From contig JAQTMR010000001.1 in the NCBI GenBank assembly GCA_028714255.1, positions 186,001 through 250,000 on the forward strand: DNA of 64,000 nt, given 5' to 3'. This DNA comes from Phycisphaerae bacterium (GTDB taxonomy: Bacteria > Planctomycetota > Phycisphaerae > Sedimentisphaerales > Anaerobacaceae). A program made the translations under genes and the position numbers. Below the pieces are notes generated by a model. It did no database searches. It saw only the letters and a list, made by a program, of their open reading frames with translations, and was not told the origin of the DNA. Shown here piece after piece: positions 1-9,190 of this stretch (the stretch's first letter is position 1; each line of letters begins with the position of its first letter).

Positions 1-1
1 A

Positions 2-2551
2 CTCGAAGTCGTCCGTGATGCGAAGAGCCAAAAGATAACCGTCTGCTTTATCGAAAATGTTGACGCTATGGGCGTACACACCGGCGACTCATACTGCACC
101 GCACCGATGCTTACCATCGACCCGGAACTGCAAAAACGTCTGCAGAAATACTCCTATGATATTGTTGACGCCATCGAGGTCATCGGCGGCACAAATATAC
201 AATTCGCTCACGACCCCAAAACCGACCGCGTAGTCGTAATCGAAATCAACCCAAGAACCTCACGCTCATCGGCGCTCGCCTCAAAAGCTACCGGCTTCCC
301 AATTGCTCTTGTCTCCTCGATGCTCGCCGGCGGCATGACAATGGACGAGATTCCATACTGGAGAGACGGAACCCTTGAGAAATATACACCATCGGGCGAT
401 TATGTGGTTGTCAAATTCGCCAGATGGGCGTTCGAGAAATTCAAAGGCGTCGAGGACAAGCTCGGAACACAGATGCAGGCCGTCGGCGAAGTAATGAGCA
501 TCGGCAAAAATTACAAAGAGGCATTCCAAAAGGCCATCCGCTCGCTTGAGACCGGCAGATACGGATTGGGTTTTGCAAAAAATTTCAATAAACTATCTCT
601 TGATGAGCTGATGAAACTCGTCAGCACCGCAACCAGCGAACGCCAGTTCATTATGTATGAAGCGCTCCGCAAGGGAGCCGATATCGATGCCCTGTGCGAA
701 AAAACGTATATCAAACGATGGTTCATCGAACAAATGGCCGAGCTTGTCCAGCTCGAAGAGGAAATCCTCAAATTTAAGGGAAAACAGTTACCCGACAAGT
801 TGCTAACACAGGCTAAAAAAGACGGCTTCGCAGACCGCTATCTTGCCAAGCTGCTCGGTATTACAGAAGATAAAATCCGCAAACAGCGCACGTCACTTGG
901 TGTTGTCGAGGCATGGGAGCCTGTACCCGTCAGCGGCGTGGAAAATGCAGCTTATTATTTCTCCACTTACAACGCACCTGACAGCGTTAGTGTAAGCAAA
1001 AACCGCAAGATAATGGTTCTGGGAGGCGGGCCGAACCGCATCGGCCAGGGAATCGAATTTGATTACTGCTGTGTACACGCCGCCTTCGCTCTGCGAGATG
1101 AGGGCTTTGAAACGATTATGGTCAATTGCAATCCCGAAACCGTCTCAACCGATTACGATACCTCTGATAAACTCTACTTCGAGCCGCTTACAGTTGAAGA
1201 CGTATTGAGCATCTATGAAAAGGAAAAACCCGAAGGCGTCATCGTCCAGTTCGGAGGTCAAACCCCGCTTAACATAGCAAGCGAACTCGAACAGGCAGGT
1301 GTCAAAATAATCGGCACCTCGCCGGATGCGATAGATTTAGCTGAAGACCGCGACCGATTCCGCAAAATGATGGAAAAGCTCGGTATCCCTATGGCCAAAT
1401 CCGGAATGGCAAGCAACCTTGACGAGGCCCTTGCTATCGCCAAACAGATTGGCTATCCGCTGATGGTTCGGCCATCTTATGTCCTCGGCGGACGCGGCAT
1501 GGAAGTCGTCCACGACAAGGAAATGCTGCAGCAGTACGTCACCGCCGCCGTTGAGATAACGCCGGAAAGACCCATCCTGATTGATAAGTTCCTCGAAAAC
1601 GCCACCGAAGCCGAGGCCGACGCCATTGCCGACGGCACCGATGCCTTTGTACCCGCGGTTATGGAGCACATCGAGCTGGCCGGTATCCATTCCGGCGATT
1701 CAGCCTGCGTGATTCCTCCTGTCAGCATCCCTAAAAAACATCTTGATACCATCCGTGAATACACCAGAAAAATAGCAATAGAACTAAATGTCGTCGGCCT
1801 GATGAATATGCAGTATGCCATTGCCAATGATGTTGTCTATGTCCTCGAAGCCAACCCGCGCGCATCGAGAACAGTGCCGCTGGTCTCCAAGGTCTGCGGA
1901 ATCTCGATGGCTCGGCTGGCTACACAGATTATGCTCGGGAAAAAACTCTCTGACCTCAACATAAAGCAAAGAAAAGTCCCGCACTTCGGCGTAAAAGAAG
2001 CAGTTTTCCCATTTAATATGTTCCACACCGTTGACCCAATCCTCGGTCCGGAAATGCGCTCCACCGGCGAAGTGCTCGGATTGGCCGATTCATACGGACT
2101 GGCTTTCTTCAAAGCACAAGAAGCTACCGGCCTGACGCTGCCTGACAAGGGTACTGTTTTGATAACCGTCGCCGACAATGATAAACCCGCGGTCCTCGAC
2201 ATAGCAAAAGCCTTCTCGCAACTCGGTTTCAAAATAAAGGCTACCGAAGGAACCCACAAGTTCCTCGCAGATAAAGGCATCGAAGCCGAATGTATTCGCA
2301 AAATGCACGAGGGCAGACCAAATATAGCTGATGCGATTAAAAACGCCGAGATTCAGCTAATAATCAACACCCCTGCCGGCAAGCTAAGCAAATACGATGA
2401 TTCTTACATCCGAAAGACAGCCATAAAATACAAAATCCCTTATGTTACAACTACTGCCGCTGCCGCTGCTGCCGTAAAGGGCATCGCTGCCCACCGAACG
2501 GCACCGGGTACCGTAAAGTCATTGCAAAGTTACCATTCAGTCATTAAATAA
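2..2551 (+). CDS. carB: Carbamoyl-phosphate synthase large subunit (3' part)
   Basis: This is the large, ATP-using subunit that makes carbamoyl phosphate from bicarbonate, ammonia delivered by CarA and two ATP, for pyrimidine and arginine synthesis in the cytoplasm. The reading frame is open from base 2, so the tracked ATG at 68 is internal and the gene starts upstream of the window. The 849 visible residues hold the end of the first ATP-grasp domain (EINPRTSRSSALASKATG), the oligomerisation domain, the second ATP-grasp half (GGGPNRIGQGIEFDYCCVHA, RPSYVLGGRGMEV, LEANPRASRTVPLVSKV) and the C-terminal MGS-like allosteric domain (ITVADNDKPAVLDIAKAF). About 225 residues of a usual 1070 are missing on the left, only because of the window edge. 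The next gene starts 154 bases downstream behind its own promoter. Identification is secure. Confidence 0.97.
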   Translation, partial: LEVVRDAKSQKITVCFIENVDAMGVHTGDSYCTAPMLTIDPELQKRLQKYSYDIVDAIEVIGGTNIQFAHDPKTDRVVVIEINPRTSRSSALASKATGFPIALVSSMLAGGMTMDEIPYWRDGTLEKYTPSGDYVVVKFARWAFEKFKGVEDKLGTQMQAVGEVMSIGKNYKEAFQKAIRSLETGRYGLGFAKNFNKLSLDELMKLVSTATSERQFIMYEALRKGADIDALCEKTYIKRWFIEQMAELVQLEEEILKFKGKQLPDKLLTQAKKDGFADRYLAKLLGITEDKIRKQRTSLGVVEAWEPVPVSGVENAAYYFSTYNAPDSVSVSKNRKIMVLGGGPNRIGQGIEFDYCCVHAAFALRDEGFETIMVNCNPETVSTDYDTSDKLYFEPLTVEDVLSIYEKEKPEGVIVQFGGQTPLNIASELEQAGVKIIGTSPDAIDLAEDRDRFRKMMEKLGIPMAKSGMASNLDEALAIAKQIGYPLMVRPSYVLGGRGMEVVHDKEMLQQYVTAAVEITPERPILIDKFLENATEAEADAIADGTDAFVPAVMEHIELAGIHSGDSACVIPPVSIPKKHLDTIREYTRKIAIELNVVGLMNMQYAIANDVVYVLEANPRASRTVPLVSKVCGISMARLATQIMLGKKLSDLNIKQRKVPHFGVKEAVFPFNMFHTVDPILGPEMRSTGEVLGLADSYGLAFFKAQEATGLTLPDKGTVLITVADNDKPAVLDIAKAFSQLGFKIKATEGTHKFLADKGIEAECIRKMHEGRPNIADAIKNAEIQLIINTPAGKLSKYDDSYIRKTAIKYKIPYVTTTAAAAAAVKGIAAHRTAPGTVKSLQSYHSVIK

Positions 2552-2588
2552 GACCTGAAATGCCCTTTTTATCGGGCATCAGGGCCGA

Positions 2589-2618
2589 TTGGACTTTACG
2601 CAAAATATTTCTTATACT
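2589..2618 (+). promoter_or_regulatory. Predicted sigma-70 promoter for the PilX-like gene
   Basis: TTGGAC and TATACT are separated by 18 bases, about 90 bases before the start at 2706. A short hairpin (TGCCC...GGGCA, 2561-2578) after carB lies just upstream but lacks a good T-run. The promoter is predicted from sequence only. Confidence 0.45.
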
Positions 2619-2705
2619 TTACTCGGTACAGGGAAGCGGCTTAAACTACCTTTGAAATAGGGATGTTTTTGGACCCTGCTTCACAGGTATTTTTTTGGGG
2701 GGGAA

Positions 2706-4436
2706 ATGAAACCCGTAAATAAATTAATCCGCAAGAAACAGCAGGGTGTGGTCCTTATCATATCCATGATATTTGTCCTTATTTTTGCCGCCCTGGCTGT
2801 TTCAATGGCCTCACTGTCCGGCGTCAACTTACAAATCGCAGACAATCAGCATAAGGTAAATTCTGCCCTCTCAGCCGCCCAATCAGGCCTGGAATGCGGT
2901 AAATATCTCATCGCGCAGACATCCCTAACTTTGGCCGATATGCCCGCAATGAACACCAGCCTCAACTATGTAACCACGGAACAGGCGAATACTGTATGGG
3001 CAACCCTTTGCTCACAGGTTCAGGACCAGCCATGGGTAGCTGGTAATGCAACCCAAACTGAAAATGAAATCATAACCCCTGCCATAAGCCTCGGCCAAGC
3101 AAACGCATCCTTTCAGGTCAGATTCTATCGAGATGGCAACTCCATTCAGCTTGAGGGAATAGGAACTGATGGACCGGTTGGAAGACAGGTCGGCATAAAT
3201 GCGACTATCACCAAAGACAACGAGGTTTTAAATTACGCCATTGCCAGCAGAGGCCGAATGTGGCTCACTGGTGACTCGACCGTACACGGTAATATTTACA
3301 GCGCATGGCAGTACCAGAATATCTCGCCCTTCAATATAACCAGTGATTCAACAGTCGAGGGGACCATTAATACCATTCTTAGTAATATTAATCCCAATAC
3401 AGGGGAACCCGGCCCCGACCTGTATGCGGACAAGTTTGATAGTTATGACAATCCCGTTCTCGATGCAGATGGAAATCGTGTTAAAATCAAGATGCCCTAC
3501 GACCTTGAGACACTGGATGCCATCGGTAATCCCGTCTATGACGAACTGGGAAACAAGGTAATCAGCCCTACAGACCAAATACAAGGCCAGTGTGATGGTA
3601 TCAACTATGGCGTCAACTACGGAGACAAGGCCGTCGATATGCCGGGAATGAAAATAAGCGATTACGATACCATCCCGTATAAAAATCAGACGACTGACCT
3701 TTCCACCGCCGGTATTCCCACTGTAACGGAATACTTTCCACATGCTGTAGGTAATTATAGCCTGCCGGCTTCGTATGGAAGCCAAAAGCTAACTCGCTAT
3801 AAATATGAAGGCCAGACATTCGAAAATAAAAGGGTATCTGCTTTCACAGTCTATTATAGCACCTTGAAAGCCACGCTTTTTAAGAACTGCACCTTTAACG
3901 GAATTCTATACTTGGACTGCGGCACGACCGGCACCACCTATAACAACGTGCGGTTTGAGAACTGTGTATTCAACGGCCCAATAATAACAAATACGCCCAG
4001 CTATTCATACGCCGATAGTACTACCTGGTGGAAGAAGAACTGTCTTTATTTTACGGGTGAAGAAACATTTCAAAACAGTACATCAATTCCCGCTACGATA
4101 CTTGCGCCTAATTTCAACGTCAATCTCGGCAATACCAACCCTGACAGCGGCGAAAATAATGTTCTTACCGGCGCAATCGTAGGCGGAATTGTGGATATTC
4201 GCGGCAATGCGGAAATTCAGGGTACGGTCATTTCGATGTATGATACCAGTGACTACTCGAGCGGATATGTCAGCAACATCGGAGCAACAGCAGACGACGG
4301 CGGTTCGGAAACAACCGAACCGGGCGATATTGGGGTCATTAGCATCACGCCGGACCCAGACAAGCTGCTGCCGAGCGGCATTATTAGCCCAATTGTCATT
4401 AAACCTTCGCAGGACACGTATTCAGAAGAAATATGA
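2706..4436 (+). CDS. PilX-like secreted protein with N-terminal pilin-type anchor
   Basis: The 576-residue product begins with a basic stretch followed by a hydrophobic helix (QQGVVLIISMIFVLIFAALA) and a QIADNQ/AAQSGLE segment typical of the PilX N-terminal family, minor components of type IV pili or type II secretion. The rest is Gly/Asn/Thr-rich with probable beta-structure. Segments such as FKNCTFNGILYLDC and VRFENCVFNGPII look like rungs of a right-handed beta-helix, and a late part resembles polymer-forming repeats (GAIVGGIVDIRGNAEIQGTVI). It is probably translocated and exposed at the surface. The start follows a run of seven G residues that can act as ribosome binding site. A small secreted protein gene follows 62 bases later. 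The exact role is unknown; a pilus or adhesin component is the best guess. Confidence 0.7.
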   Translation: MKPVNKLIRKKQQGVVLIISMIFVLIFAALAVSMASLSGVNLQIADNQHKVNSALSAAQSGLECGKYLIAQTSLTLADMPAMNTSLNYVTTEQANTVWATLCSQVQDQPWVAGNATQTENEIITPAISLGQANASFQVRFYRDGNSIQLEGIGTDGPVGRQVGINATITKDNEVLNYAIASRGRMWLTGDSTVHGNIYSAWQYQNISPFNITSDSTVEGTINTILSNINPNTGEPGPDLYADKFDSYDNPVLDADGNRVKIKMPYDLETLDAIGNPVYDELGNKVISPTDQIQGQCDGINYGVNYGDKAVDMPGMKISDYDTIPYKNQTTDLSTAGIPTVTEYFPHAVGNYSLPASYGSQKLTRYKYEGQTFENKRVSAFTVYYSTLKATLFKNCTFNGILYLDCGTTGTTYNNVRFENCVFNGPIITNTPSYSYADSTTWWKKNCLYFTGEETFQNSTSIPATILAPNFNVNLGNTNPDSGENNVLTGAIVGGIVDIRGNAEIQGTVISMYDTSDYSSGYVSNIGATADDGGSETTEPGDIGVISITPDPDKLLPSGIISPIVIKPSQDTYSEEI

Positions 4437-4498
4437 CCATAATAAATTACAGGTGTAAATAAACCAAGACTTTGAACTATTTCAAAAAGGGGAACAAA

Positions 4499-4750
4499 AT
4501 GAAAAAGCTGACCTTAAACATATTGCTGCTCATACTGATGCTGACAGCAGCTTCGGCAGGCGTACTGCAGGCAGCCGTAGTAAATGTGAGTCTGGCAGAC
4601 AATGGAATGAGTTACTTCGAACAAGACCCAAATGAGCCTGTACCAGAACCTATACCAGAGCCTGAATTTATCAGCAGCTTAATCAGGTGCCTTGACGAAG
4701 ACCCAAACGAGCCTGTGCCTGAGCCTGTACCCGAACCTGAATGTATTTAG
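4499..4750 (+). CDS. Small secreted protein with two PEPE repeats
   Basis: The product is 83 residues when started at 4499, where AAAAAGGGGAACAAA gives a good ribosome binding site; the tracked start at 4472 lacks one. A signal peptide is clear (KKLTLNILLLILMLTAASAGVLQA). The mature part contains a near-perfect duplication, DPNEPVPEPIPEPE and DPNEPVPEPVPEPE, separated by a short hydrophobic piece with a cysteine, and ends in PECI. There is no C-terminal membrane helix or basic tail, so it is not a classical PEP-CTERM protein in spite of the PEP words. It sits directly after the PilX-like gene and may be co-transcribed with it. No family was recognised. Confidence 0.6.
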   Translation: MKKLTLNILLLILMLTAASAGVLQAAVVNVSLADNGMSYFEQDPNEPVPEPIPEPEFISSLIRCLDEDPNEPVPEPVPEPECI

Positions 4751-4904
4751 TTAGAGGACATCCTTAAGCTGCGTTGTTTTTCCGGTGAACTTCTACGGAA
4801 GAGCTATGTACCCTTACAGCAAGACTTGATTTCTATCTCCCCTTCCGCACTTAAACTTCCGCCTTAGTTGCTATGCCCTGCTATGGCTTTTTTATTCCAA
4901 AAAC

Positions 4905-6863
4905 TTAATCCGACTTGTTCCAGTTATTTTCACCAATATACCCCGGCACAAGTTCCTTGATTTTACTCGTTATTTCACCGCAATTTTTTGTCTTGGCAAT
5001 ACTCACCAGCTCGTTTATCCCCGCTCTAAGCTTTTCCCGGTCTTTCACAATATTTTTCCATATAGCAATCTTCGGATGTTTCGTCAGCTGCATATCTTCG
5101 CCGGCGATTGAAAGCTCCTCGAAAAGCTTCTCGCCCGGCCGAATCCCCGTAAACTGAATCTCAATGTCTTCTTCAGGGCTGAAACCGCTGAGGGTAATAA
5201 GTTCTTTTGCCAAATCGACAATTTTTACCGGCTCACCCATATCAAGTACAAAAATTTCTCCGCCTTTTCCCATTGTTGCCGCCTGCAAAACAAGCTGGCT
5301 CGCCTCCGGTATGGTCATAAAATACCGCTTCATCTCAGGATGCGTAACTGTCACAGGGCCGCCCTCTGCTATTTGTTTCTTAAATATCGGTACAACTGAA
5401 CCTTCGGAGTCCAGAACGTTGCCGAACCGTACTGTCACAAGCTGTGTTTTGCTTGTTTTGCTCAAATCCTGGACATACATTTCAGCGATTCGTTTGGATG
5501 AGCCCATCATACTGGTGGGGTTAACAGCCTTGTCCGTGCTAATCATTACAAAATTAGTGCTGCCGTGGCGGTCTGCTGCATCAGCAATGTTCCGTGTCCC
5601 CACAACGTTGTTCTTAATAGCTTCTCCGGGATTTAGTTCCATCAGCGGAACATGTTTATGAGCTGCCGCGTGGATAACAACCTCAGGCCGATACTTCTCG
5701 AAAATCTCGTCAACGCGTACCTCGTCGGTGATGTCGCATATAATCGCCTTTATTTCCAGCGTCGGAAATCTATAGCGAAGTTCCCTGTCTATGTAAAACA
5801 GCGGGTTCTCCGCCTGCTCGACAAGCAAAAGCTGCTTAGGCCCAAAATTGCAGACCTGCCTGCACATTTCCGACCCGATTGAACCGCCGGCGCCACTGAC
5901 GAATATCACCTTGTTCTTTAGAAAAACCTCTATCGAATGAAGGTCAAGCTCAACAGCTTCTCTGCCCAACAGGTCGTTTATATCCACATCTCTAATCTGA
6001 GAGACCCGCAGTTTGCCCGAGGCAATATCTGAGATTGACGGCACCGTGTGGAAACGGATTTTAATTCCCTCGCATACCTGAATGACACGCCTTCGCTGAC
6101 GGTGCGTTGCTGACGGCATTGCGATTGCAATCTCTTCGATATTGTGGTCTTTGCATATCTTCGACAGCTCTTCCACTGTCCCCAGCACTGGCAGGCCGAG
6201 GATAAACGTCCCCTGCTTGCGGGCGTCATCGTCAACAAAACCGATTACCTCGTATTCAGTGACTTGCTTCTTGTGGATGTCCCCCAGAAGAGTAACGCCG
6301 GTATTACCTGCACCAACTATAAGAAGTCGTTTTAGCCGACCGCTTTCGACAGTGCGAAATTCCTCGTGGTACAGTCTTATCAGCATTCGCAGCCCCGCCA
6401 GCAGCAGAAACGTGGTGAATAGGTCTATCATGAATACGCTTTGCCCGACGAAAGTTACATTCTGTAATTTTTGGCGGATTGCAGTTGGGGCAAAAATCAA
6501 TGTGGCCCAAAGCGAAACTATCACCAAAGTGCTTACCAGCGAAGCTCGCAGAATTCCAACAAGGTCTGATATGCCGACGTATCGCCACCATCCACGATAC
6601 TGCTTGAAAAGTCCAAATATCACCGATTTGATGATGATAAAGAAAAACAGCAAAAGGGGATACTGCTCTATAAGCCAACTGCGCCTTATCTGCATATTGT
6701 TTGCAACAAGGAAGGAAAGCATCAAAGAAACGGTAAAAACAACTATATGCGCAAACACAATCAGGGTTTTACGATGACGTAACAACACAGTCGGGGGTGT
6801 TGATGACTCCGACGCGTCTTGATTTCCATTTTTAGGCTGTATATCTGCGTTCGAATCAGGCAT
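4905..6863 (-). CDS. Membrane-bound nucleotide-sugar 4,6-dehydratase (CapD/WbpM type)
   Basis: The 652-residue protein has about four N-terminal membrane helices (residues ~30-165), a Rossmann CoA-binding-like domain (LLIVGAGNTGVTLLGDI, ~185-200) and a C-terminal extended SDR domain beginning VSGAGGSIGSEMCRQ. The active-site block STDKAVNPTSMMGSSKR shows the Met-x-x-x-Lys variant of the SDR Tyr-x-x-x-Lys pair that is standard in the long WbpM/CapD/PglF group. Family members dehydrate UDP-GlcNAc or a related UDP-sugar at the inner membrane as the first step to deoxy-amino sugars for surface glycans or glycoproteins. Which sugar is used cannot be told. The gene stands alone, about 120 bases downstream of a membrane protein gene. 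It may serve the polysaccharide locus at 54-64 kb, though it is far from it here. Confidence 0.9.
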   Translation of the reverse strand: MPDSNADIQPKNGNQDASESSTPPTVLLRHRKTLIVFAHIVVFTVSLMLSFLVANNMQIRRSWLIEQYPLLLFFFIIIKSVIFGLFKQYRGWWRYVGISDLVGILRASLVSTLVIVSLWATLIFAPTAIRQKLQNVTFVGQSVFMIDLFTTFLLLAGLRMLIRLYHEEFRTVESGRLKRLLIVGAGNTGVTLLGDIHKKQVTEYEVIGFVDDDARKQGTFILGLPVLGTVEELSKICKDHNIEEIAIAMPSATHRQRRRVIQVCEGIKIRFHTVPSISDIASGKLRVSQIRDVDINDLLGREAVELDLHSIEVFLKNKVIFVSGAGGSIGSEMCRQVCNFGPKQLLLVEQAENPLFYIDRELRYRFPTLEIKAIICDITDEVRVDEIFEKYRPEVVIHAAAHKHVPLMELNPGEAIKNNVVGTRNIADAADRHGSTNFVMISTDKAVNPTSMMGSSKRIAEMYVQDLSKTSKTQLVTVRFGNVLDSEGSVVPIFKKQIAEGGPVTVTHPEMKRYFMTIPEASQLVLQAATMGKGGEIFVLDMGEPVKIVDLAKELITLSGFSPEEDIEIQFTGIRPGEKLFEELSIAGEDMQLTKHPKIAIWKNIVKDREKLRAGINELVSIAKTKNCGEITSKIKELVPGYIGENNWNKSD

Positions 6864-6871
6864 ATCTTACC

Positions 6872-6885
6872 AGCACTATAGTGCT
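6872..6885. promoter_or_regulatory. 14-bp perfect palindrome upstream of the dehydratase gene
   Basis: AGCACTATAGTGCT is a perfect palindrome ending 8 bases before the minus-strand start codon at 6863. It could be an operator or a small hairpin; no binding protein is implied by the sequence. Confidence 0.3.
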
Positions 6886-6984
6886 TTTTTCTGCGACTTC
6901 TTCACAACCCTAAGCTTAACAATAGCTTAAGCGTATGTCAAGAAATTATCACTACACGGCGGAACAGCGTATGGCCTTTTTGTT

Positions 6985-8304
6985 TTATCGCTGTGTTTCC
7001 GGTTTGGGTTGCGCCTGTGATTTTTCAGGCTCAATTTTGGTAGCGTTCGACTCCGTTTTGACACCGGCAGCGGCAGGGGCATAAATGTCCTCTAGGGCGG
7101 TATTGTCAACTCTGTTGCGCATAAGTGCATAGATTATTGTATTGGCGGAAAAATAAAAGCTTATCACAAAGGAAACTAATAAACCAATAACAATCAACAC
7201 TACTAAATAAACCAAAAAGGCAGCCAAAGATTCTGACCAGTTCAGTGTTGCCATGACTGGTGAGCCGCGCAATTCCATAAAACTGGGCTCCGGCCAGATC
7301 GCGGCAAGTTTGTTGACCGATTTATTACTATTGTTGACCCAGATGCCAAGCTGTAAAAACCAGCGAGTAATCCAGAGCAGCAAAAAGCTAAAGAATCGAA
7401 CAAATGTATAGCAAATTGCGCCGTAAATCACAGATGTCATAGTATAAAAACCCATCCGCCACGGTTTCGAATATACATAATTAAATGATCGGCTTATCGC
7501 ATCGAAACTGTCTGAGCCATCGTAGGCAACTGCAGGAAACATCAGGTTAAATCCCACAATCGTACCTGTTAAAATGACCGCTATCAATGTCCCTGCAATA
7601 AAAGCTGGAAGCATAAAAATACTCATTATCAGTTCACCTGCTCTTGGGATGTTAGCTATCAGCCCCAAAAGGAAAATAAAAAGACCGATGAAAATAACTA
7701 TCCCGGCCGGTGTCAAAGGTATCGCGTAAAAACTCAGGAATCTTTTTGAACTAAAGCACAACGCCTCGGCTATACCCGGTTTTTCATCCCGGGCAAATTG
7801 CAGCGCCGCGATTCGGCACAAACCGCCGCCCGCAACAGCAGTCACGGCAAGTGCTATTGCAAAGAATATTGTGCTGTAAATATAATGACACTTTATAGCC
7901 CAGCTTATTGCCCTGAAACCGTCTGAAATATTCTTCGCCACACCTGGCATATCGAACGCGAACAGCGACTCCATTAGTGCGCCGTGGAATCTTTCAGAAC
8001 CAAAATGCCAAAGTGTTGAAAATACCCCCCTGCGCTCACCATGTTCCCTGTAATATTCGATGTGTGATTTTAATCTATCAGGGTTGGATATATAAACTTG
8101 CAACTCCGTAATTCCACCCTGCGCCTTTGGGGATGCAACAACTGTTCTGCTGAAATCCATAATCCAGCCGGCCAGACATATAATCGCCAGTGCCCCGAAA
8201 GAAATTATCAGCTTGCTTGGCTGAATAGCCATACGGAAAGTCTGGAATACCCTGGGAAACGAAAAATTATTCAAAACCTGTGAAGTTCCTTTTACGTCGC
8301 CCAT
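6985..8304 (-). CDS. Polytopic membrane protein of unknown function
   Basis: The product has 439 residues from the ATG at 8304, which has AAAGGATGCAGA in front of it; the tracked start at 8367 adds 21 residues without such a site. It carries at least five or six hydrophobic segments, including LIISFGALAIICLAGWI, FFAIALAVTAVAGGGLCRIAA, AGIVIFIGLFIFLLGLI, FIAGTLIAVILTGTIVGF and FLVYLVVLIVIGLLVSFVI. A large extracytoplasmic loop (residues ~55-125) follows the first helix and the C-terminal tail is Ala/Pro/Glu-rich. No catalytic motif was seen. It lies about 100 bases downstream of yacG on the same strand and could be in the dksA-yacG transcript. Function unknown. Confidence 0.7.
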   Translation of the reverse strand: MGDVKGTSQVLNNFSFPRVFQTFRMAIQPSKLIISFGALAIICLAGWIMDFSRTVVASPKAQGGITELQVYISNPDRLKSHIEYYREHGERRGVFSTLWHFGSERFHGALMESLFAFDMPGVAKNISDGFRAISWAIKCHYIYSTIFFAIALAVTAVAGGGLCRIAALQFARDEKPGIAEALCFSSKRFLSFYAIPLTPAGIVIFIGLFIFLLGLIANIPRAGELIMSIFMLPAFIAGTLIAVILTGTIVGFNLMFPAVAYDGSDSFDAISRSFNYVYSKPWRMGFYTMTSVIYGAICYTFVRFFSFLLLWITRWFLQLGIWVNNSNKSVNKLAAIWPEPSFMELRGSPVMATLNWSESLAAFLVYLVVLIVIGLLVSFVISFYFSANTIIYALMRNRVDNTALEDIYAPAAAGVKTESNATKIEPEKSQAQPKPETQR

Positions 8305-8402
8305 TCTGCATCCTTTCAAAAAGCCCGCTGTCATCCACAAATATAATTTATTGCCGGTTGGTTTCAACAGATTTTGTAATATTTATCTTTGATTATTACA
8401 AC

Positions 8403-8597
8403 TTACTGCTCATCGTCAGAAGCATCCGGAGAAGAATCAGAAGATTTTGCAACTATCCTGTACTCGTCATCCAGCCACGCACCCAAATCTACGAACTTAC
8501 ATCGCTGTGAGCAAAAGGGGAAAAATTTCGCTTCTTCGGATTGTCTTTCAGGTGATACGCCGACTACTCTTTTGCAGATTGGACATCTGTGTTTCAT
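8403..8597 (-). CDS. yacG: DNA gyrase inhibitor / zinc protein YacG
   Basis: YacG proteins are about 60-residue zinc-binding proteins, shown in Escherichia coli to inhibit DNA gyrase by binding GyrB. From the ATG at 8597 the product has 64 residues with the full signature: CPICK near the start, then PFCSQRCKFVDLGAWLDDEYRI, giving the four zinc cysteines. A longer reading from 8666 would overlap the upstream dksA-like gene by 56 bases and adds sequence absent from the family, so the shorter start is preferred although no strong ribosome binding site precedes it. The acidic tail SSDSSPDASDDE is usual. It is tightly linked (14 bases) to the dksA-like gene. Confidence 0.85.
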   Translation of the reverse strand: MKHRCPICKRVVGVSPERQSEEAKFFPFCSQRCKFVDLGAWLDDEYRIVAKSSDSSPDASDDEQ

Positions 8598-8610
8598 ACT
8601 AATCAGAATA

Positions 8611-9072
8611 TCAATCTTGCGTTTGTTGCCCAGGCTCTGCCTGTTCCTGCTTTCGGGCATATTCAACGCAGTATCTCGCCCACGGCTGGGCTTCGAGCCG
8701 AGCCTTGGCTATTCGCCCGCCGGTGCCTTCGCATAAACCGTAAACGCCATTCTCGATGCGCTGCAGCGCATCATCAATTTCTTTCAGCAGTTTCCTTTCA
8801 CTATCCATCAACCCAAGCGTGAATTCCTGGTCGTAGTTATCAGTCCCGAGGTCGGCCATGTGGATTGGCATACTTGATAAATCCCCGGCTGCGTTCAGTC
8901 GGGATTTATTGAGGGTTTCATCTTCCATTTCGTTAACATTTGATAGAATTTCCTCGCGTTTTTCCAGCAGCATTTGTTTGAAATGCTCTATATCCGCTGC
9001 TGCCAAACGGCCTTTCTTCGTCCGATGCTGGCTTATTTCCCCCCTGGACGTCTTTTTGCGTTTCTCTGTCAC
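8611..9072 (-). CDS. DksA/TraR family protein with degenerate zinc finger
   Basis: DksA/TraR proteins bind in the secondary channel of RNA polymerase and alter promoter use, often with ppGpp. The 153-residue protein has a basic N-terminus, a long coiled-coil region (FKQMLLEKREEILSNVNEME ... LKEIDDALQRIENGVYG) and the C-terminal finger block YGLCEGTGGRIAKARLEAQPWARYC followed by VEYARK. Canonical members have CxxC twice; here only the first Cys of each pair remains (CEGT and CVEY), so zinc binding is doubtful. The start is GTG with AGAGG close upstream. It heads a likely operon with yacG. The family call is firm, but the regulatory role is inferred. Confidence 0.85.
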   Translation of the reverse strand: MTEKRKKTSRGEISQHRTKKGRLAAADIEHFKQMLLEKREEILSNVNEMEDETLNKSRLNAAGDLSSMPIHMADLGTDNYDQEFTLGLMDSERKLLKEIDDALQRIENGVYGLCEGTGGRIAKARLEAQPWARYCVEYARKQEQAEPGQQTQD

Positions 9073-9190
9073 TTTATACCTCTATTACGACTGACATATC
9101 TACAAGTGGATTATTGTAACATAAAAGCGTGTTATATGTAATATTTCTTTTGCCCTGATTATATACAGAAACAAACTCCTGCGGCTGTTT

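Noticed and set aside
6142-6777. 211-codon plus-strand frame
   Set aside because: Shadow of the CapD-type dehydratase gene, without domain or ribosome binding site.
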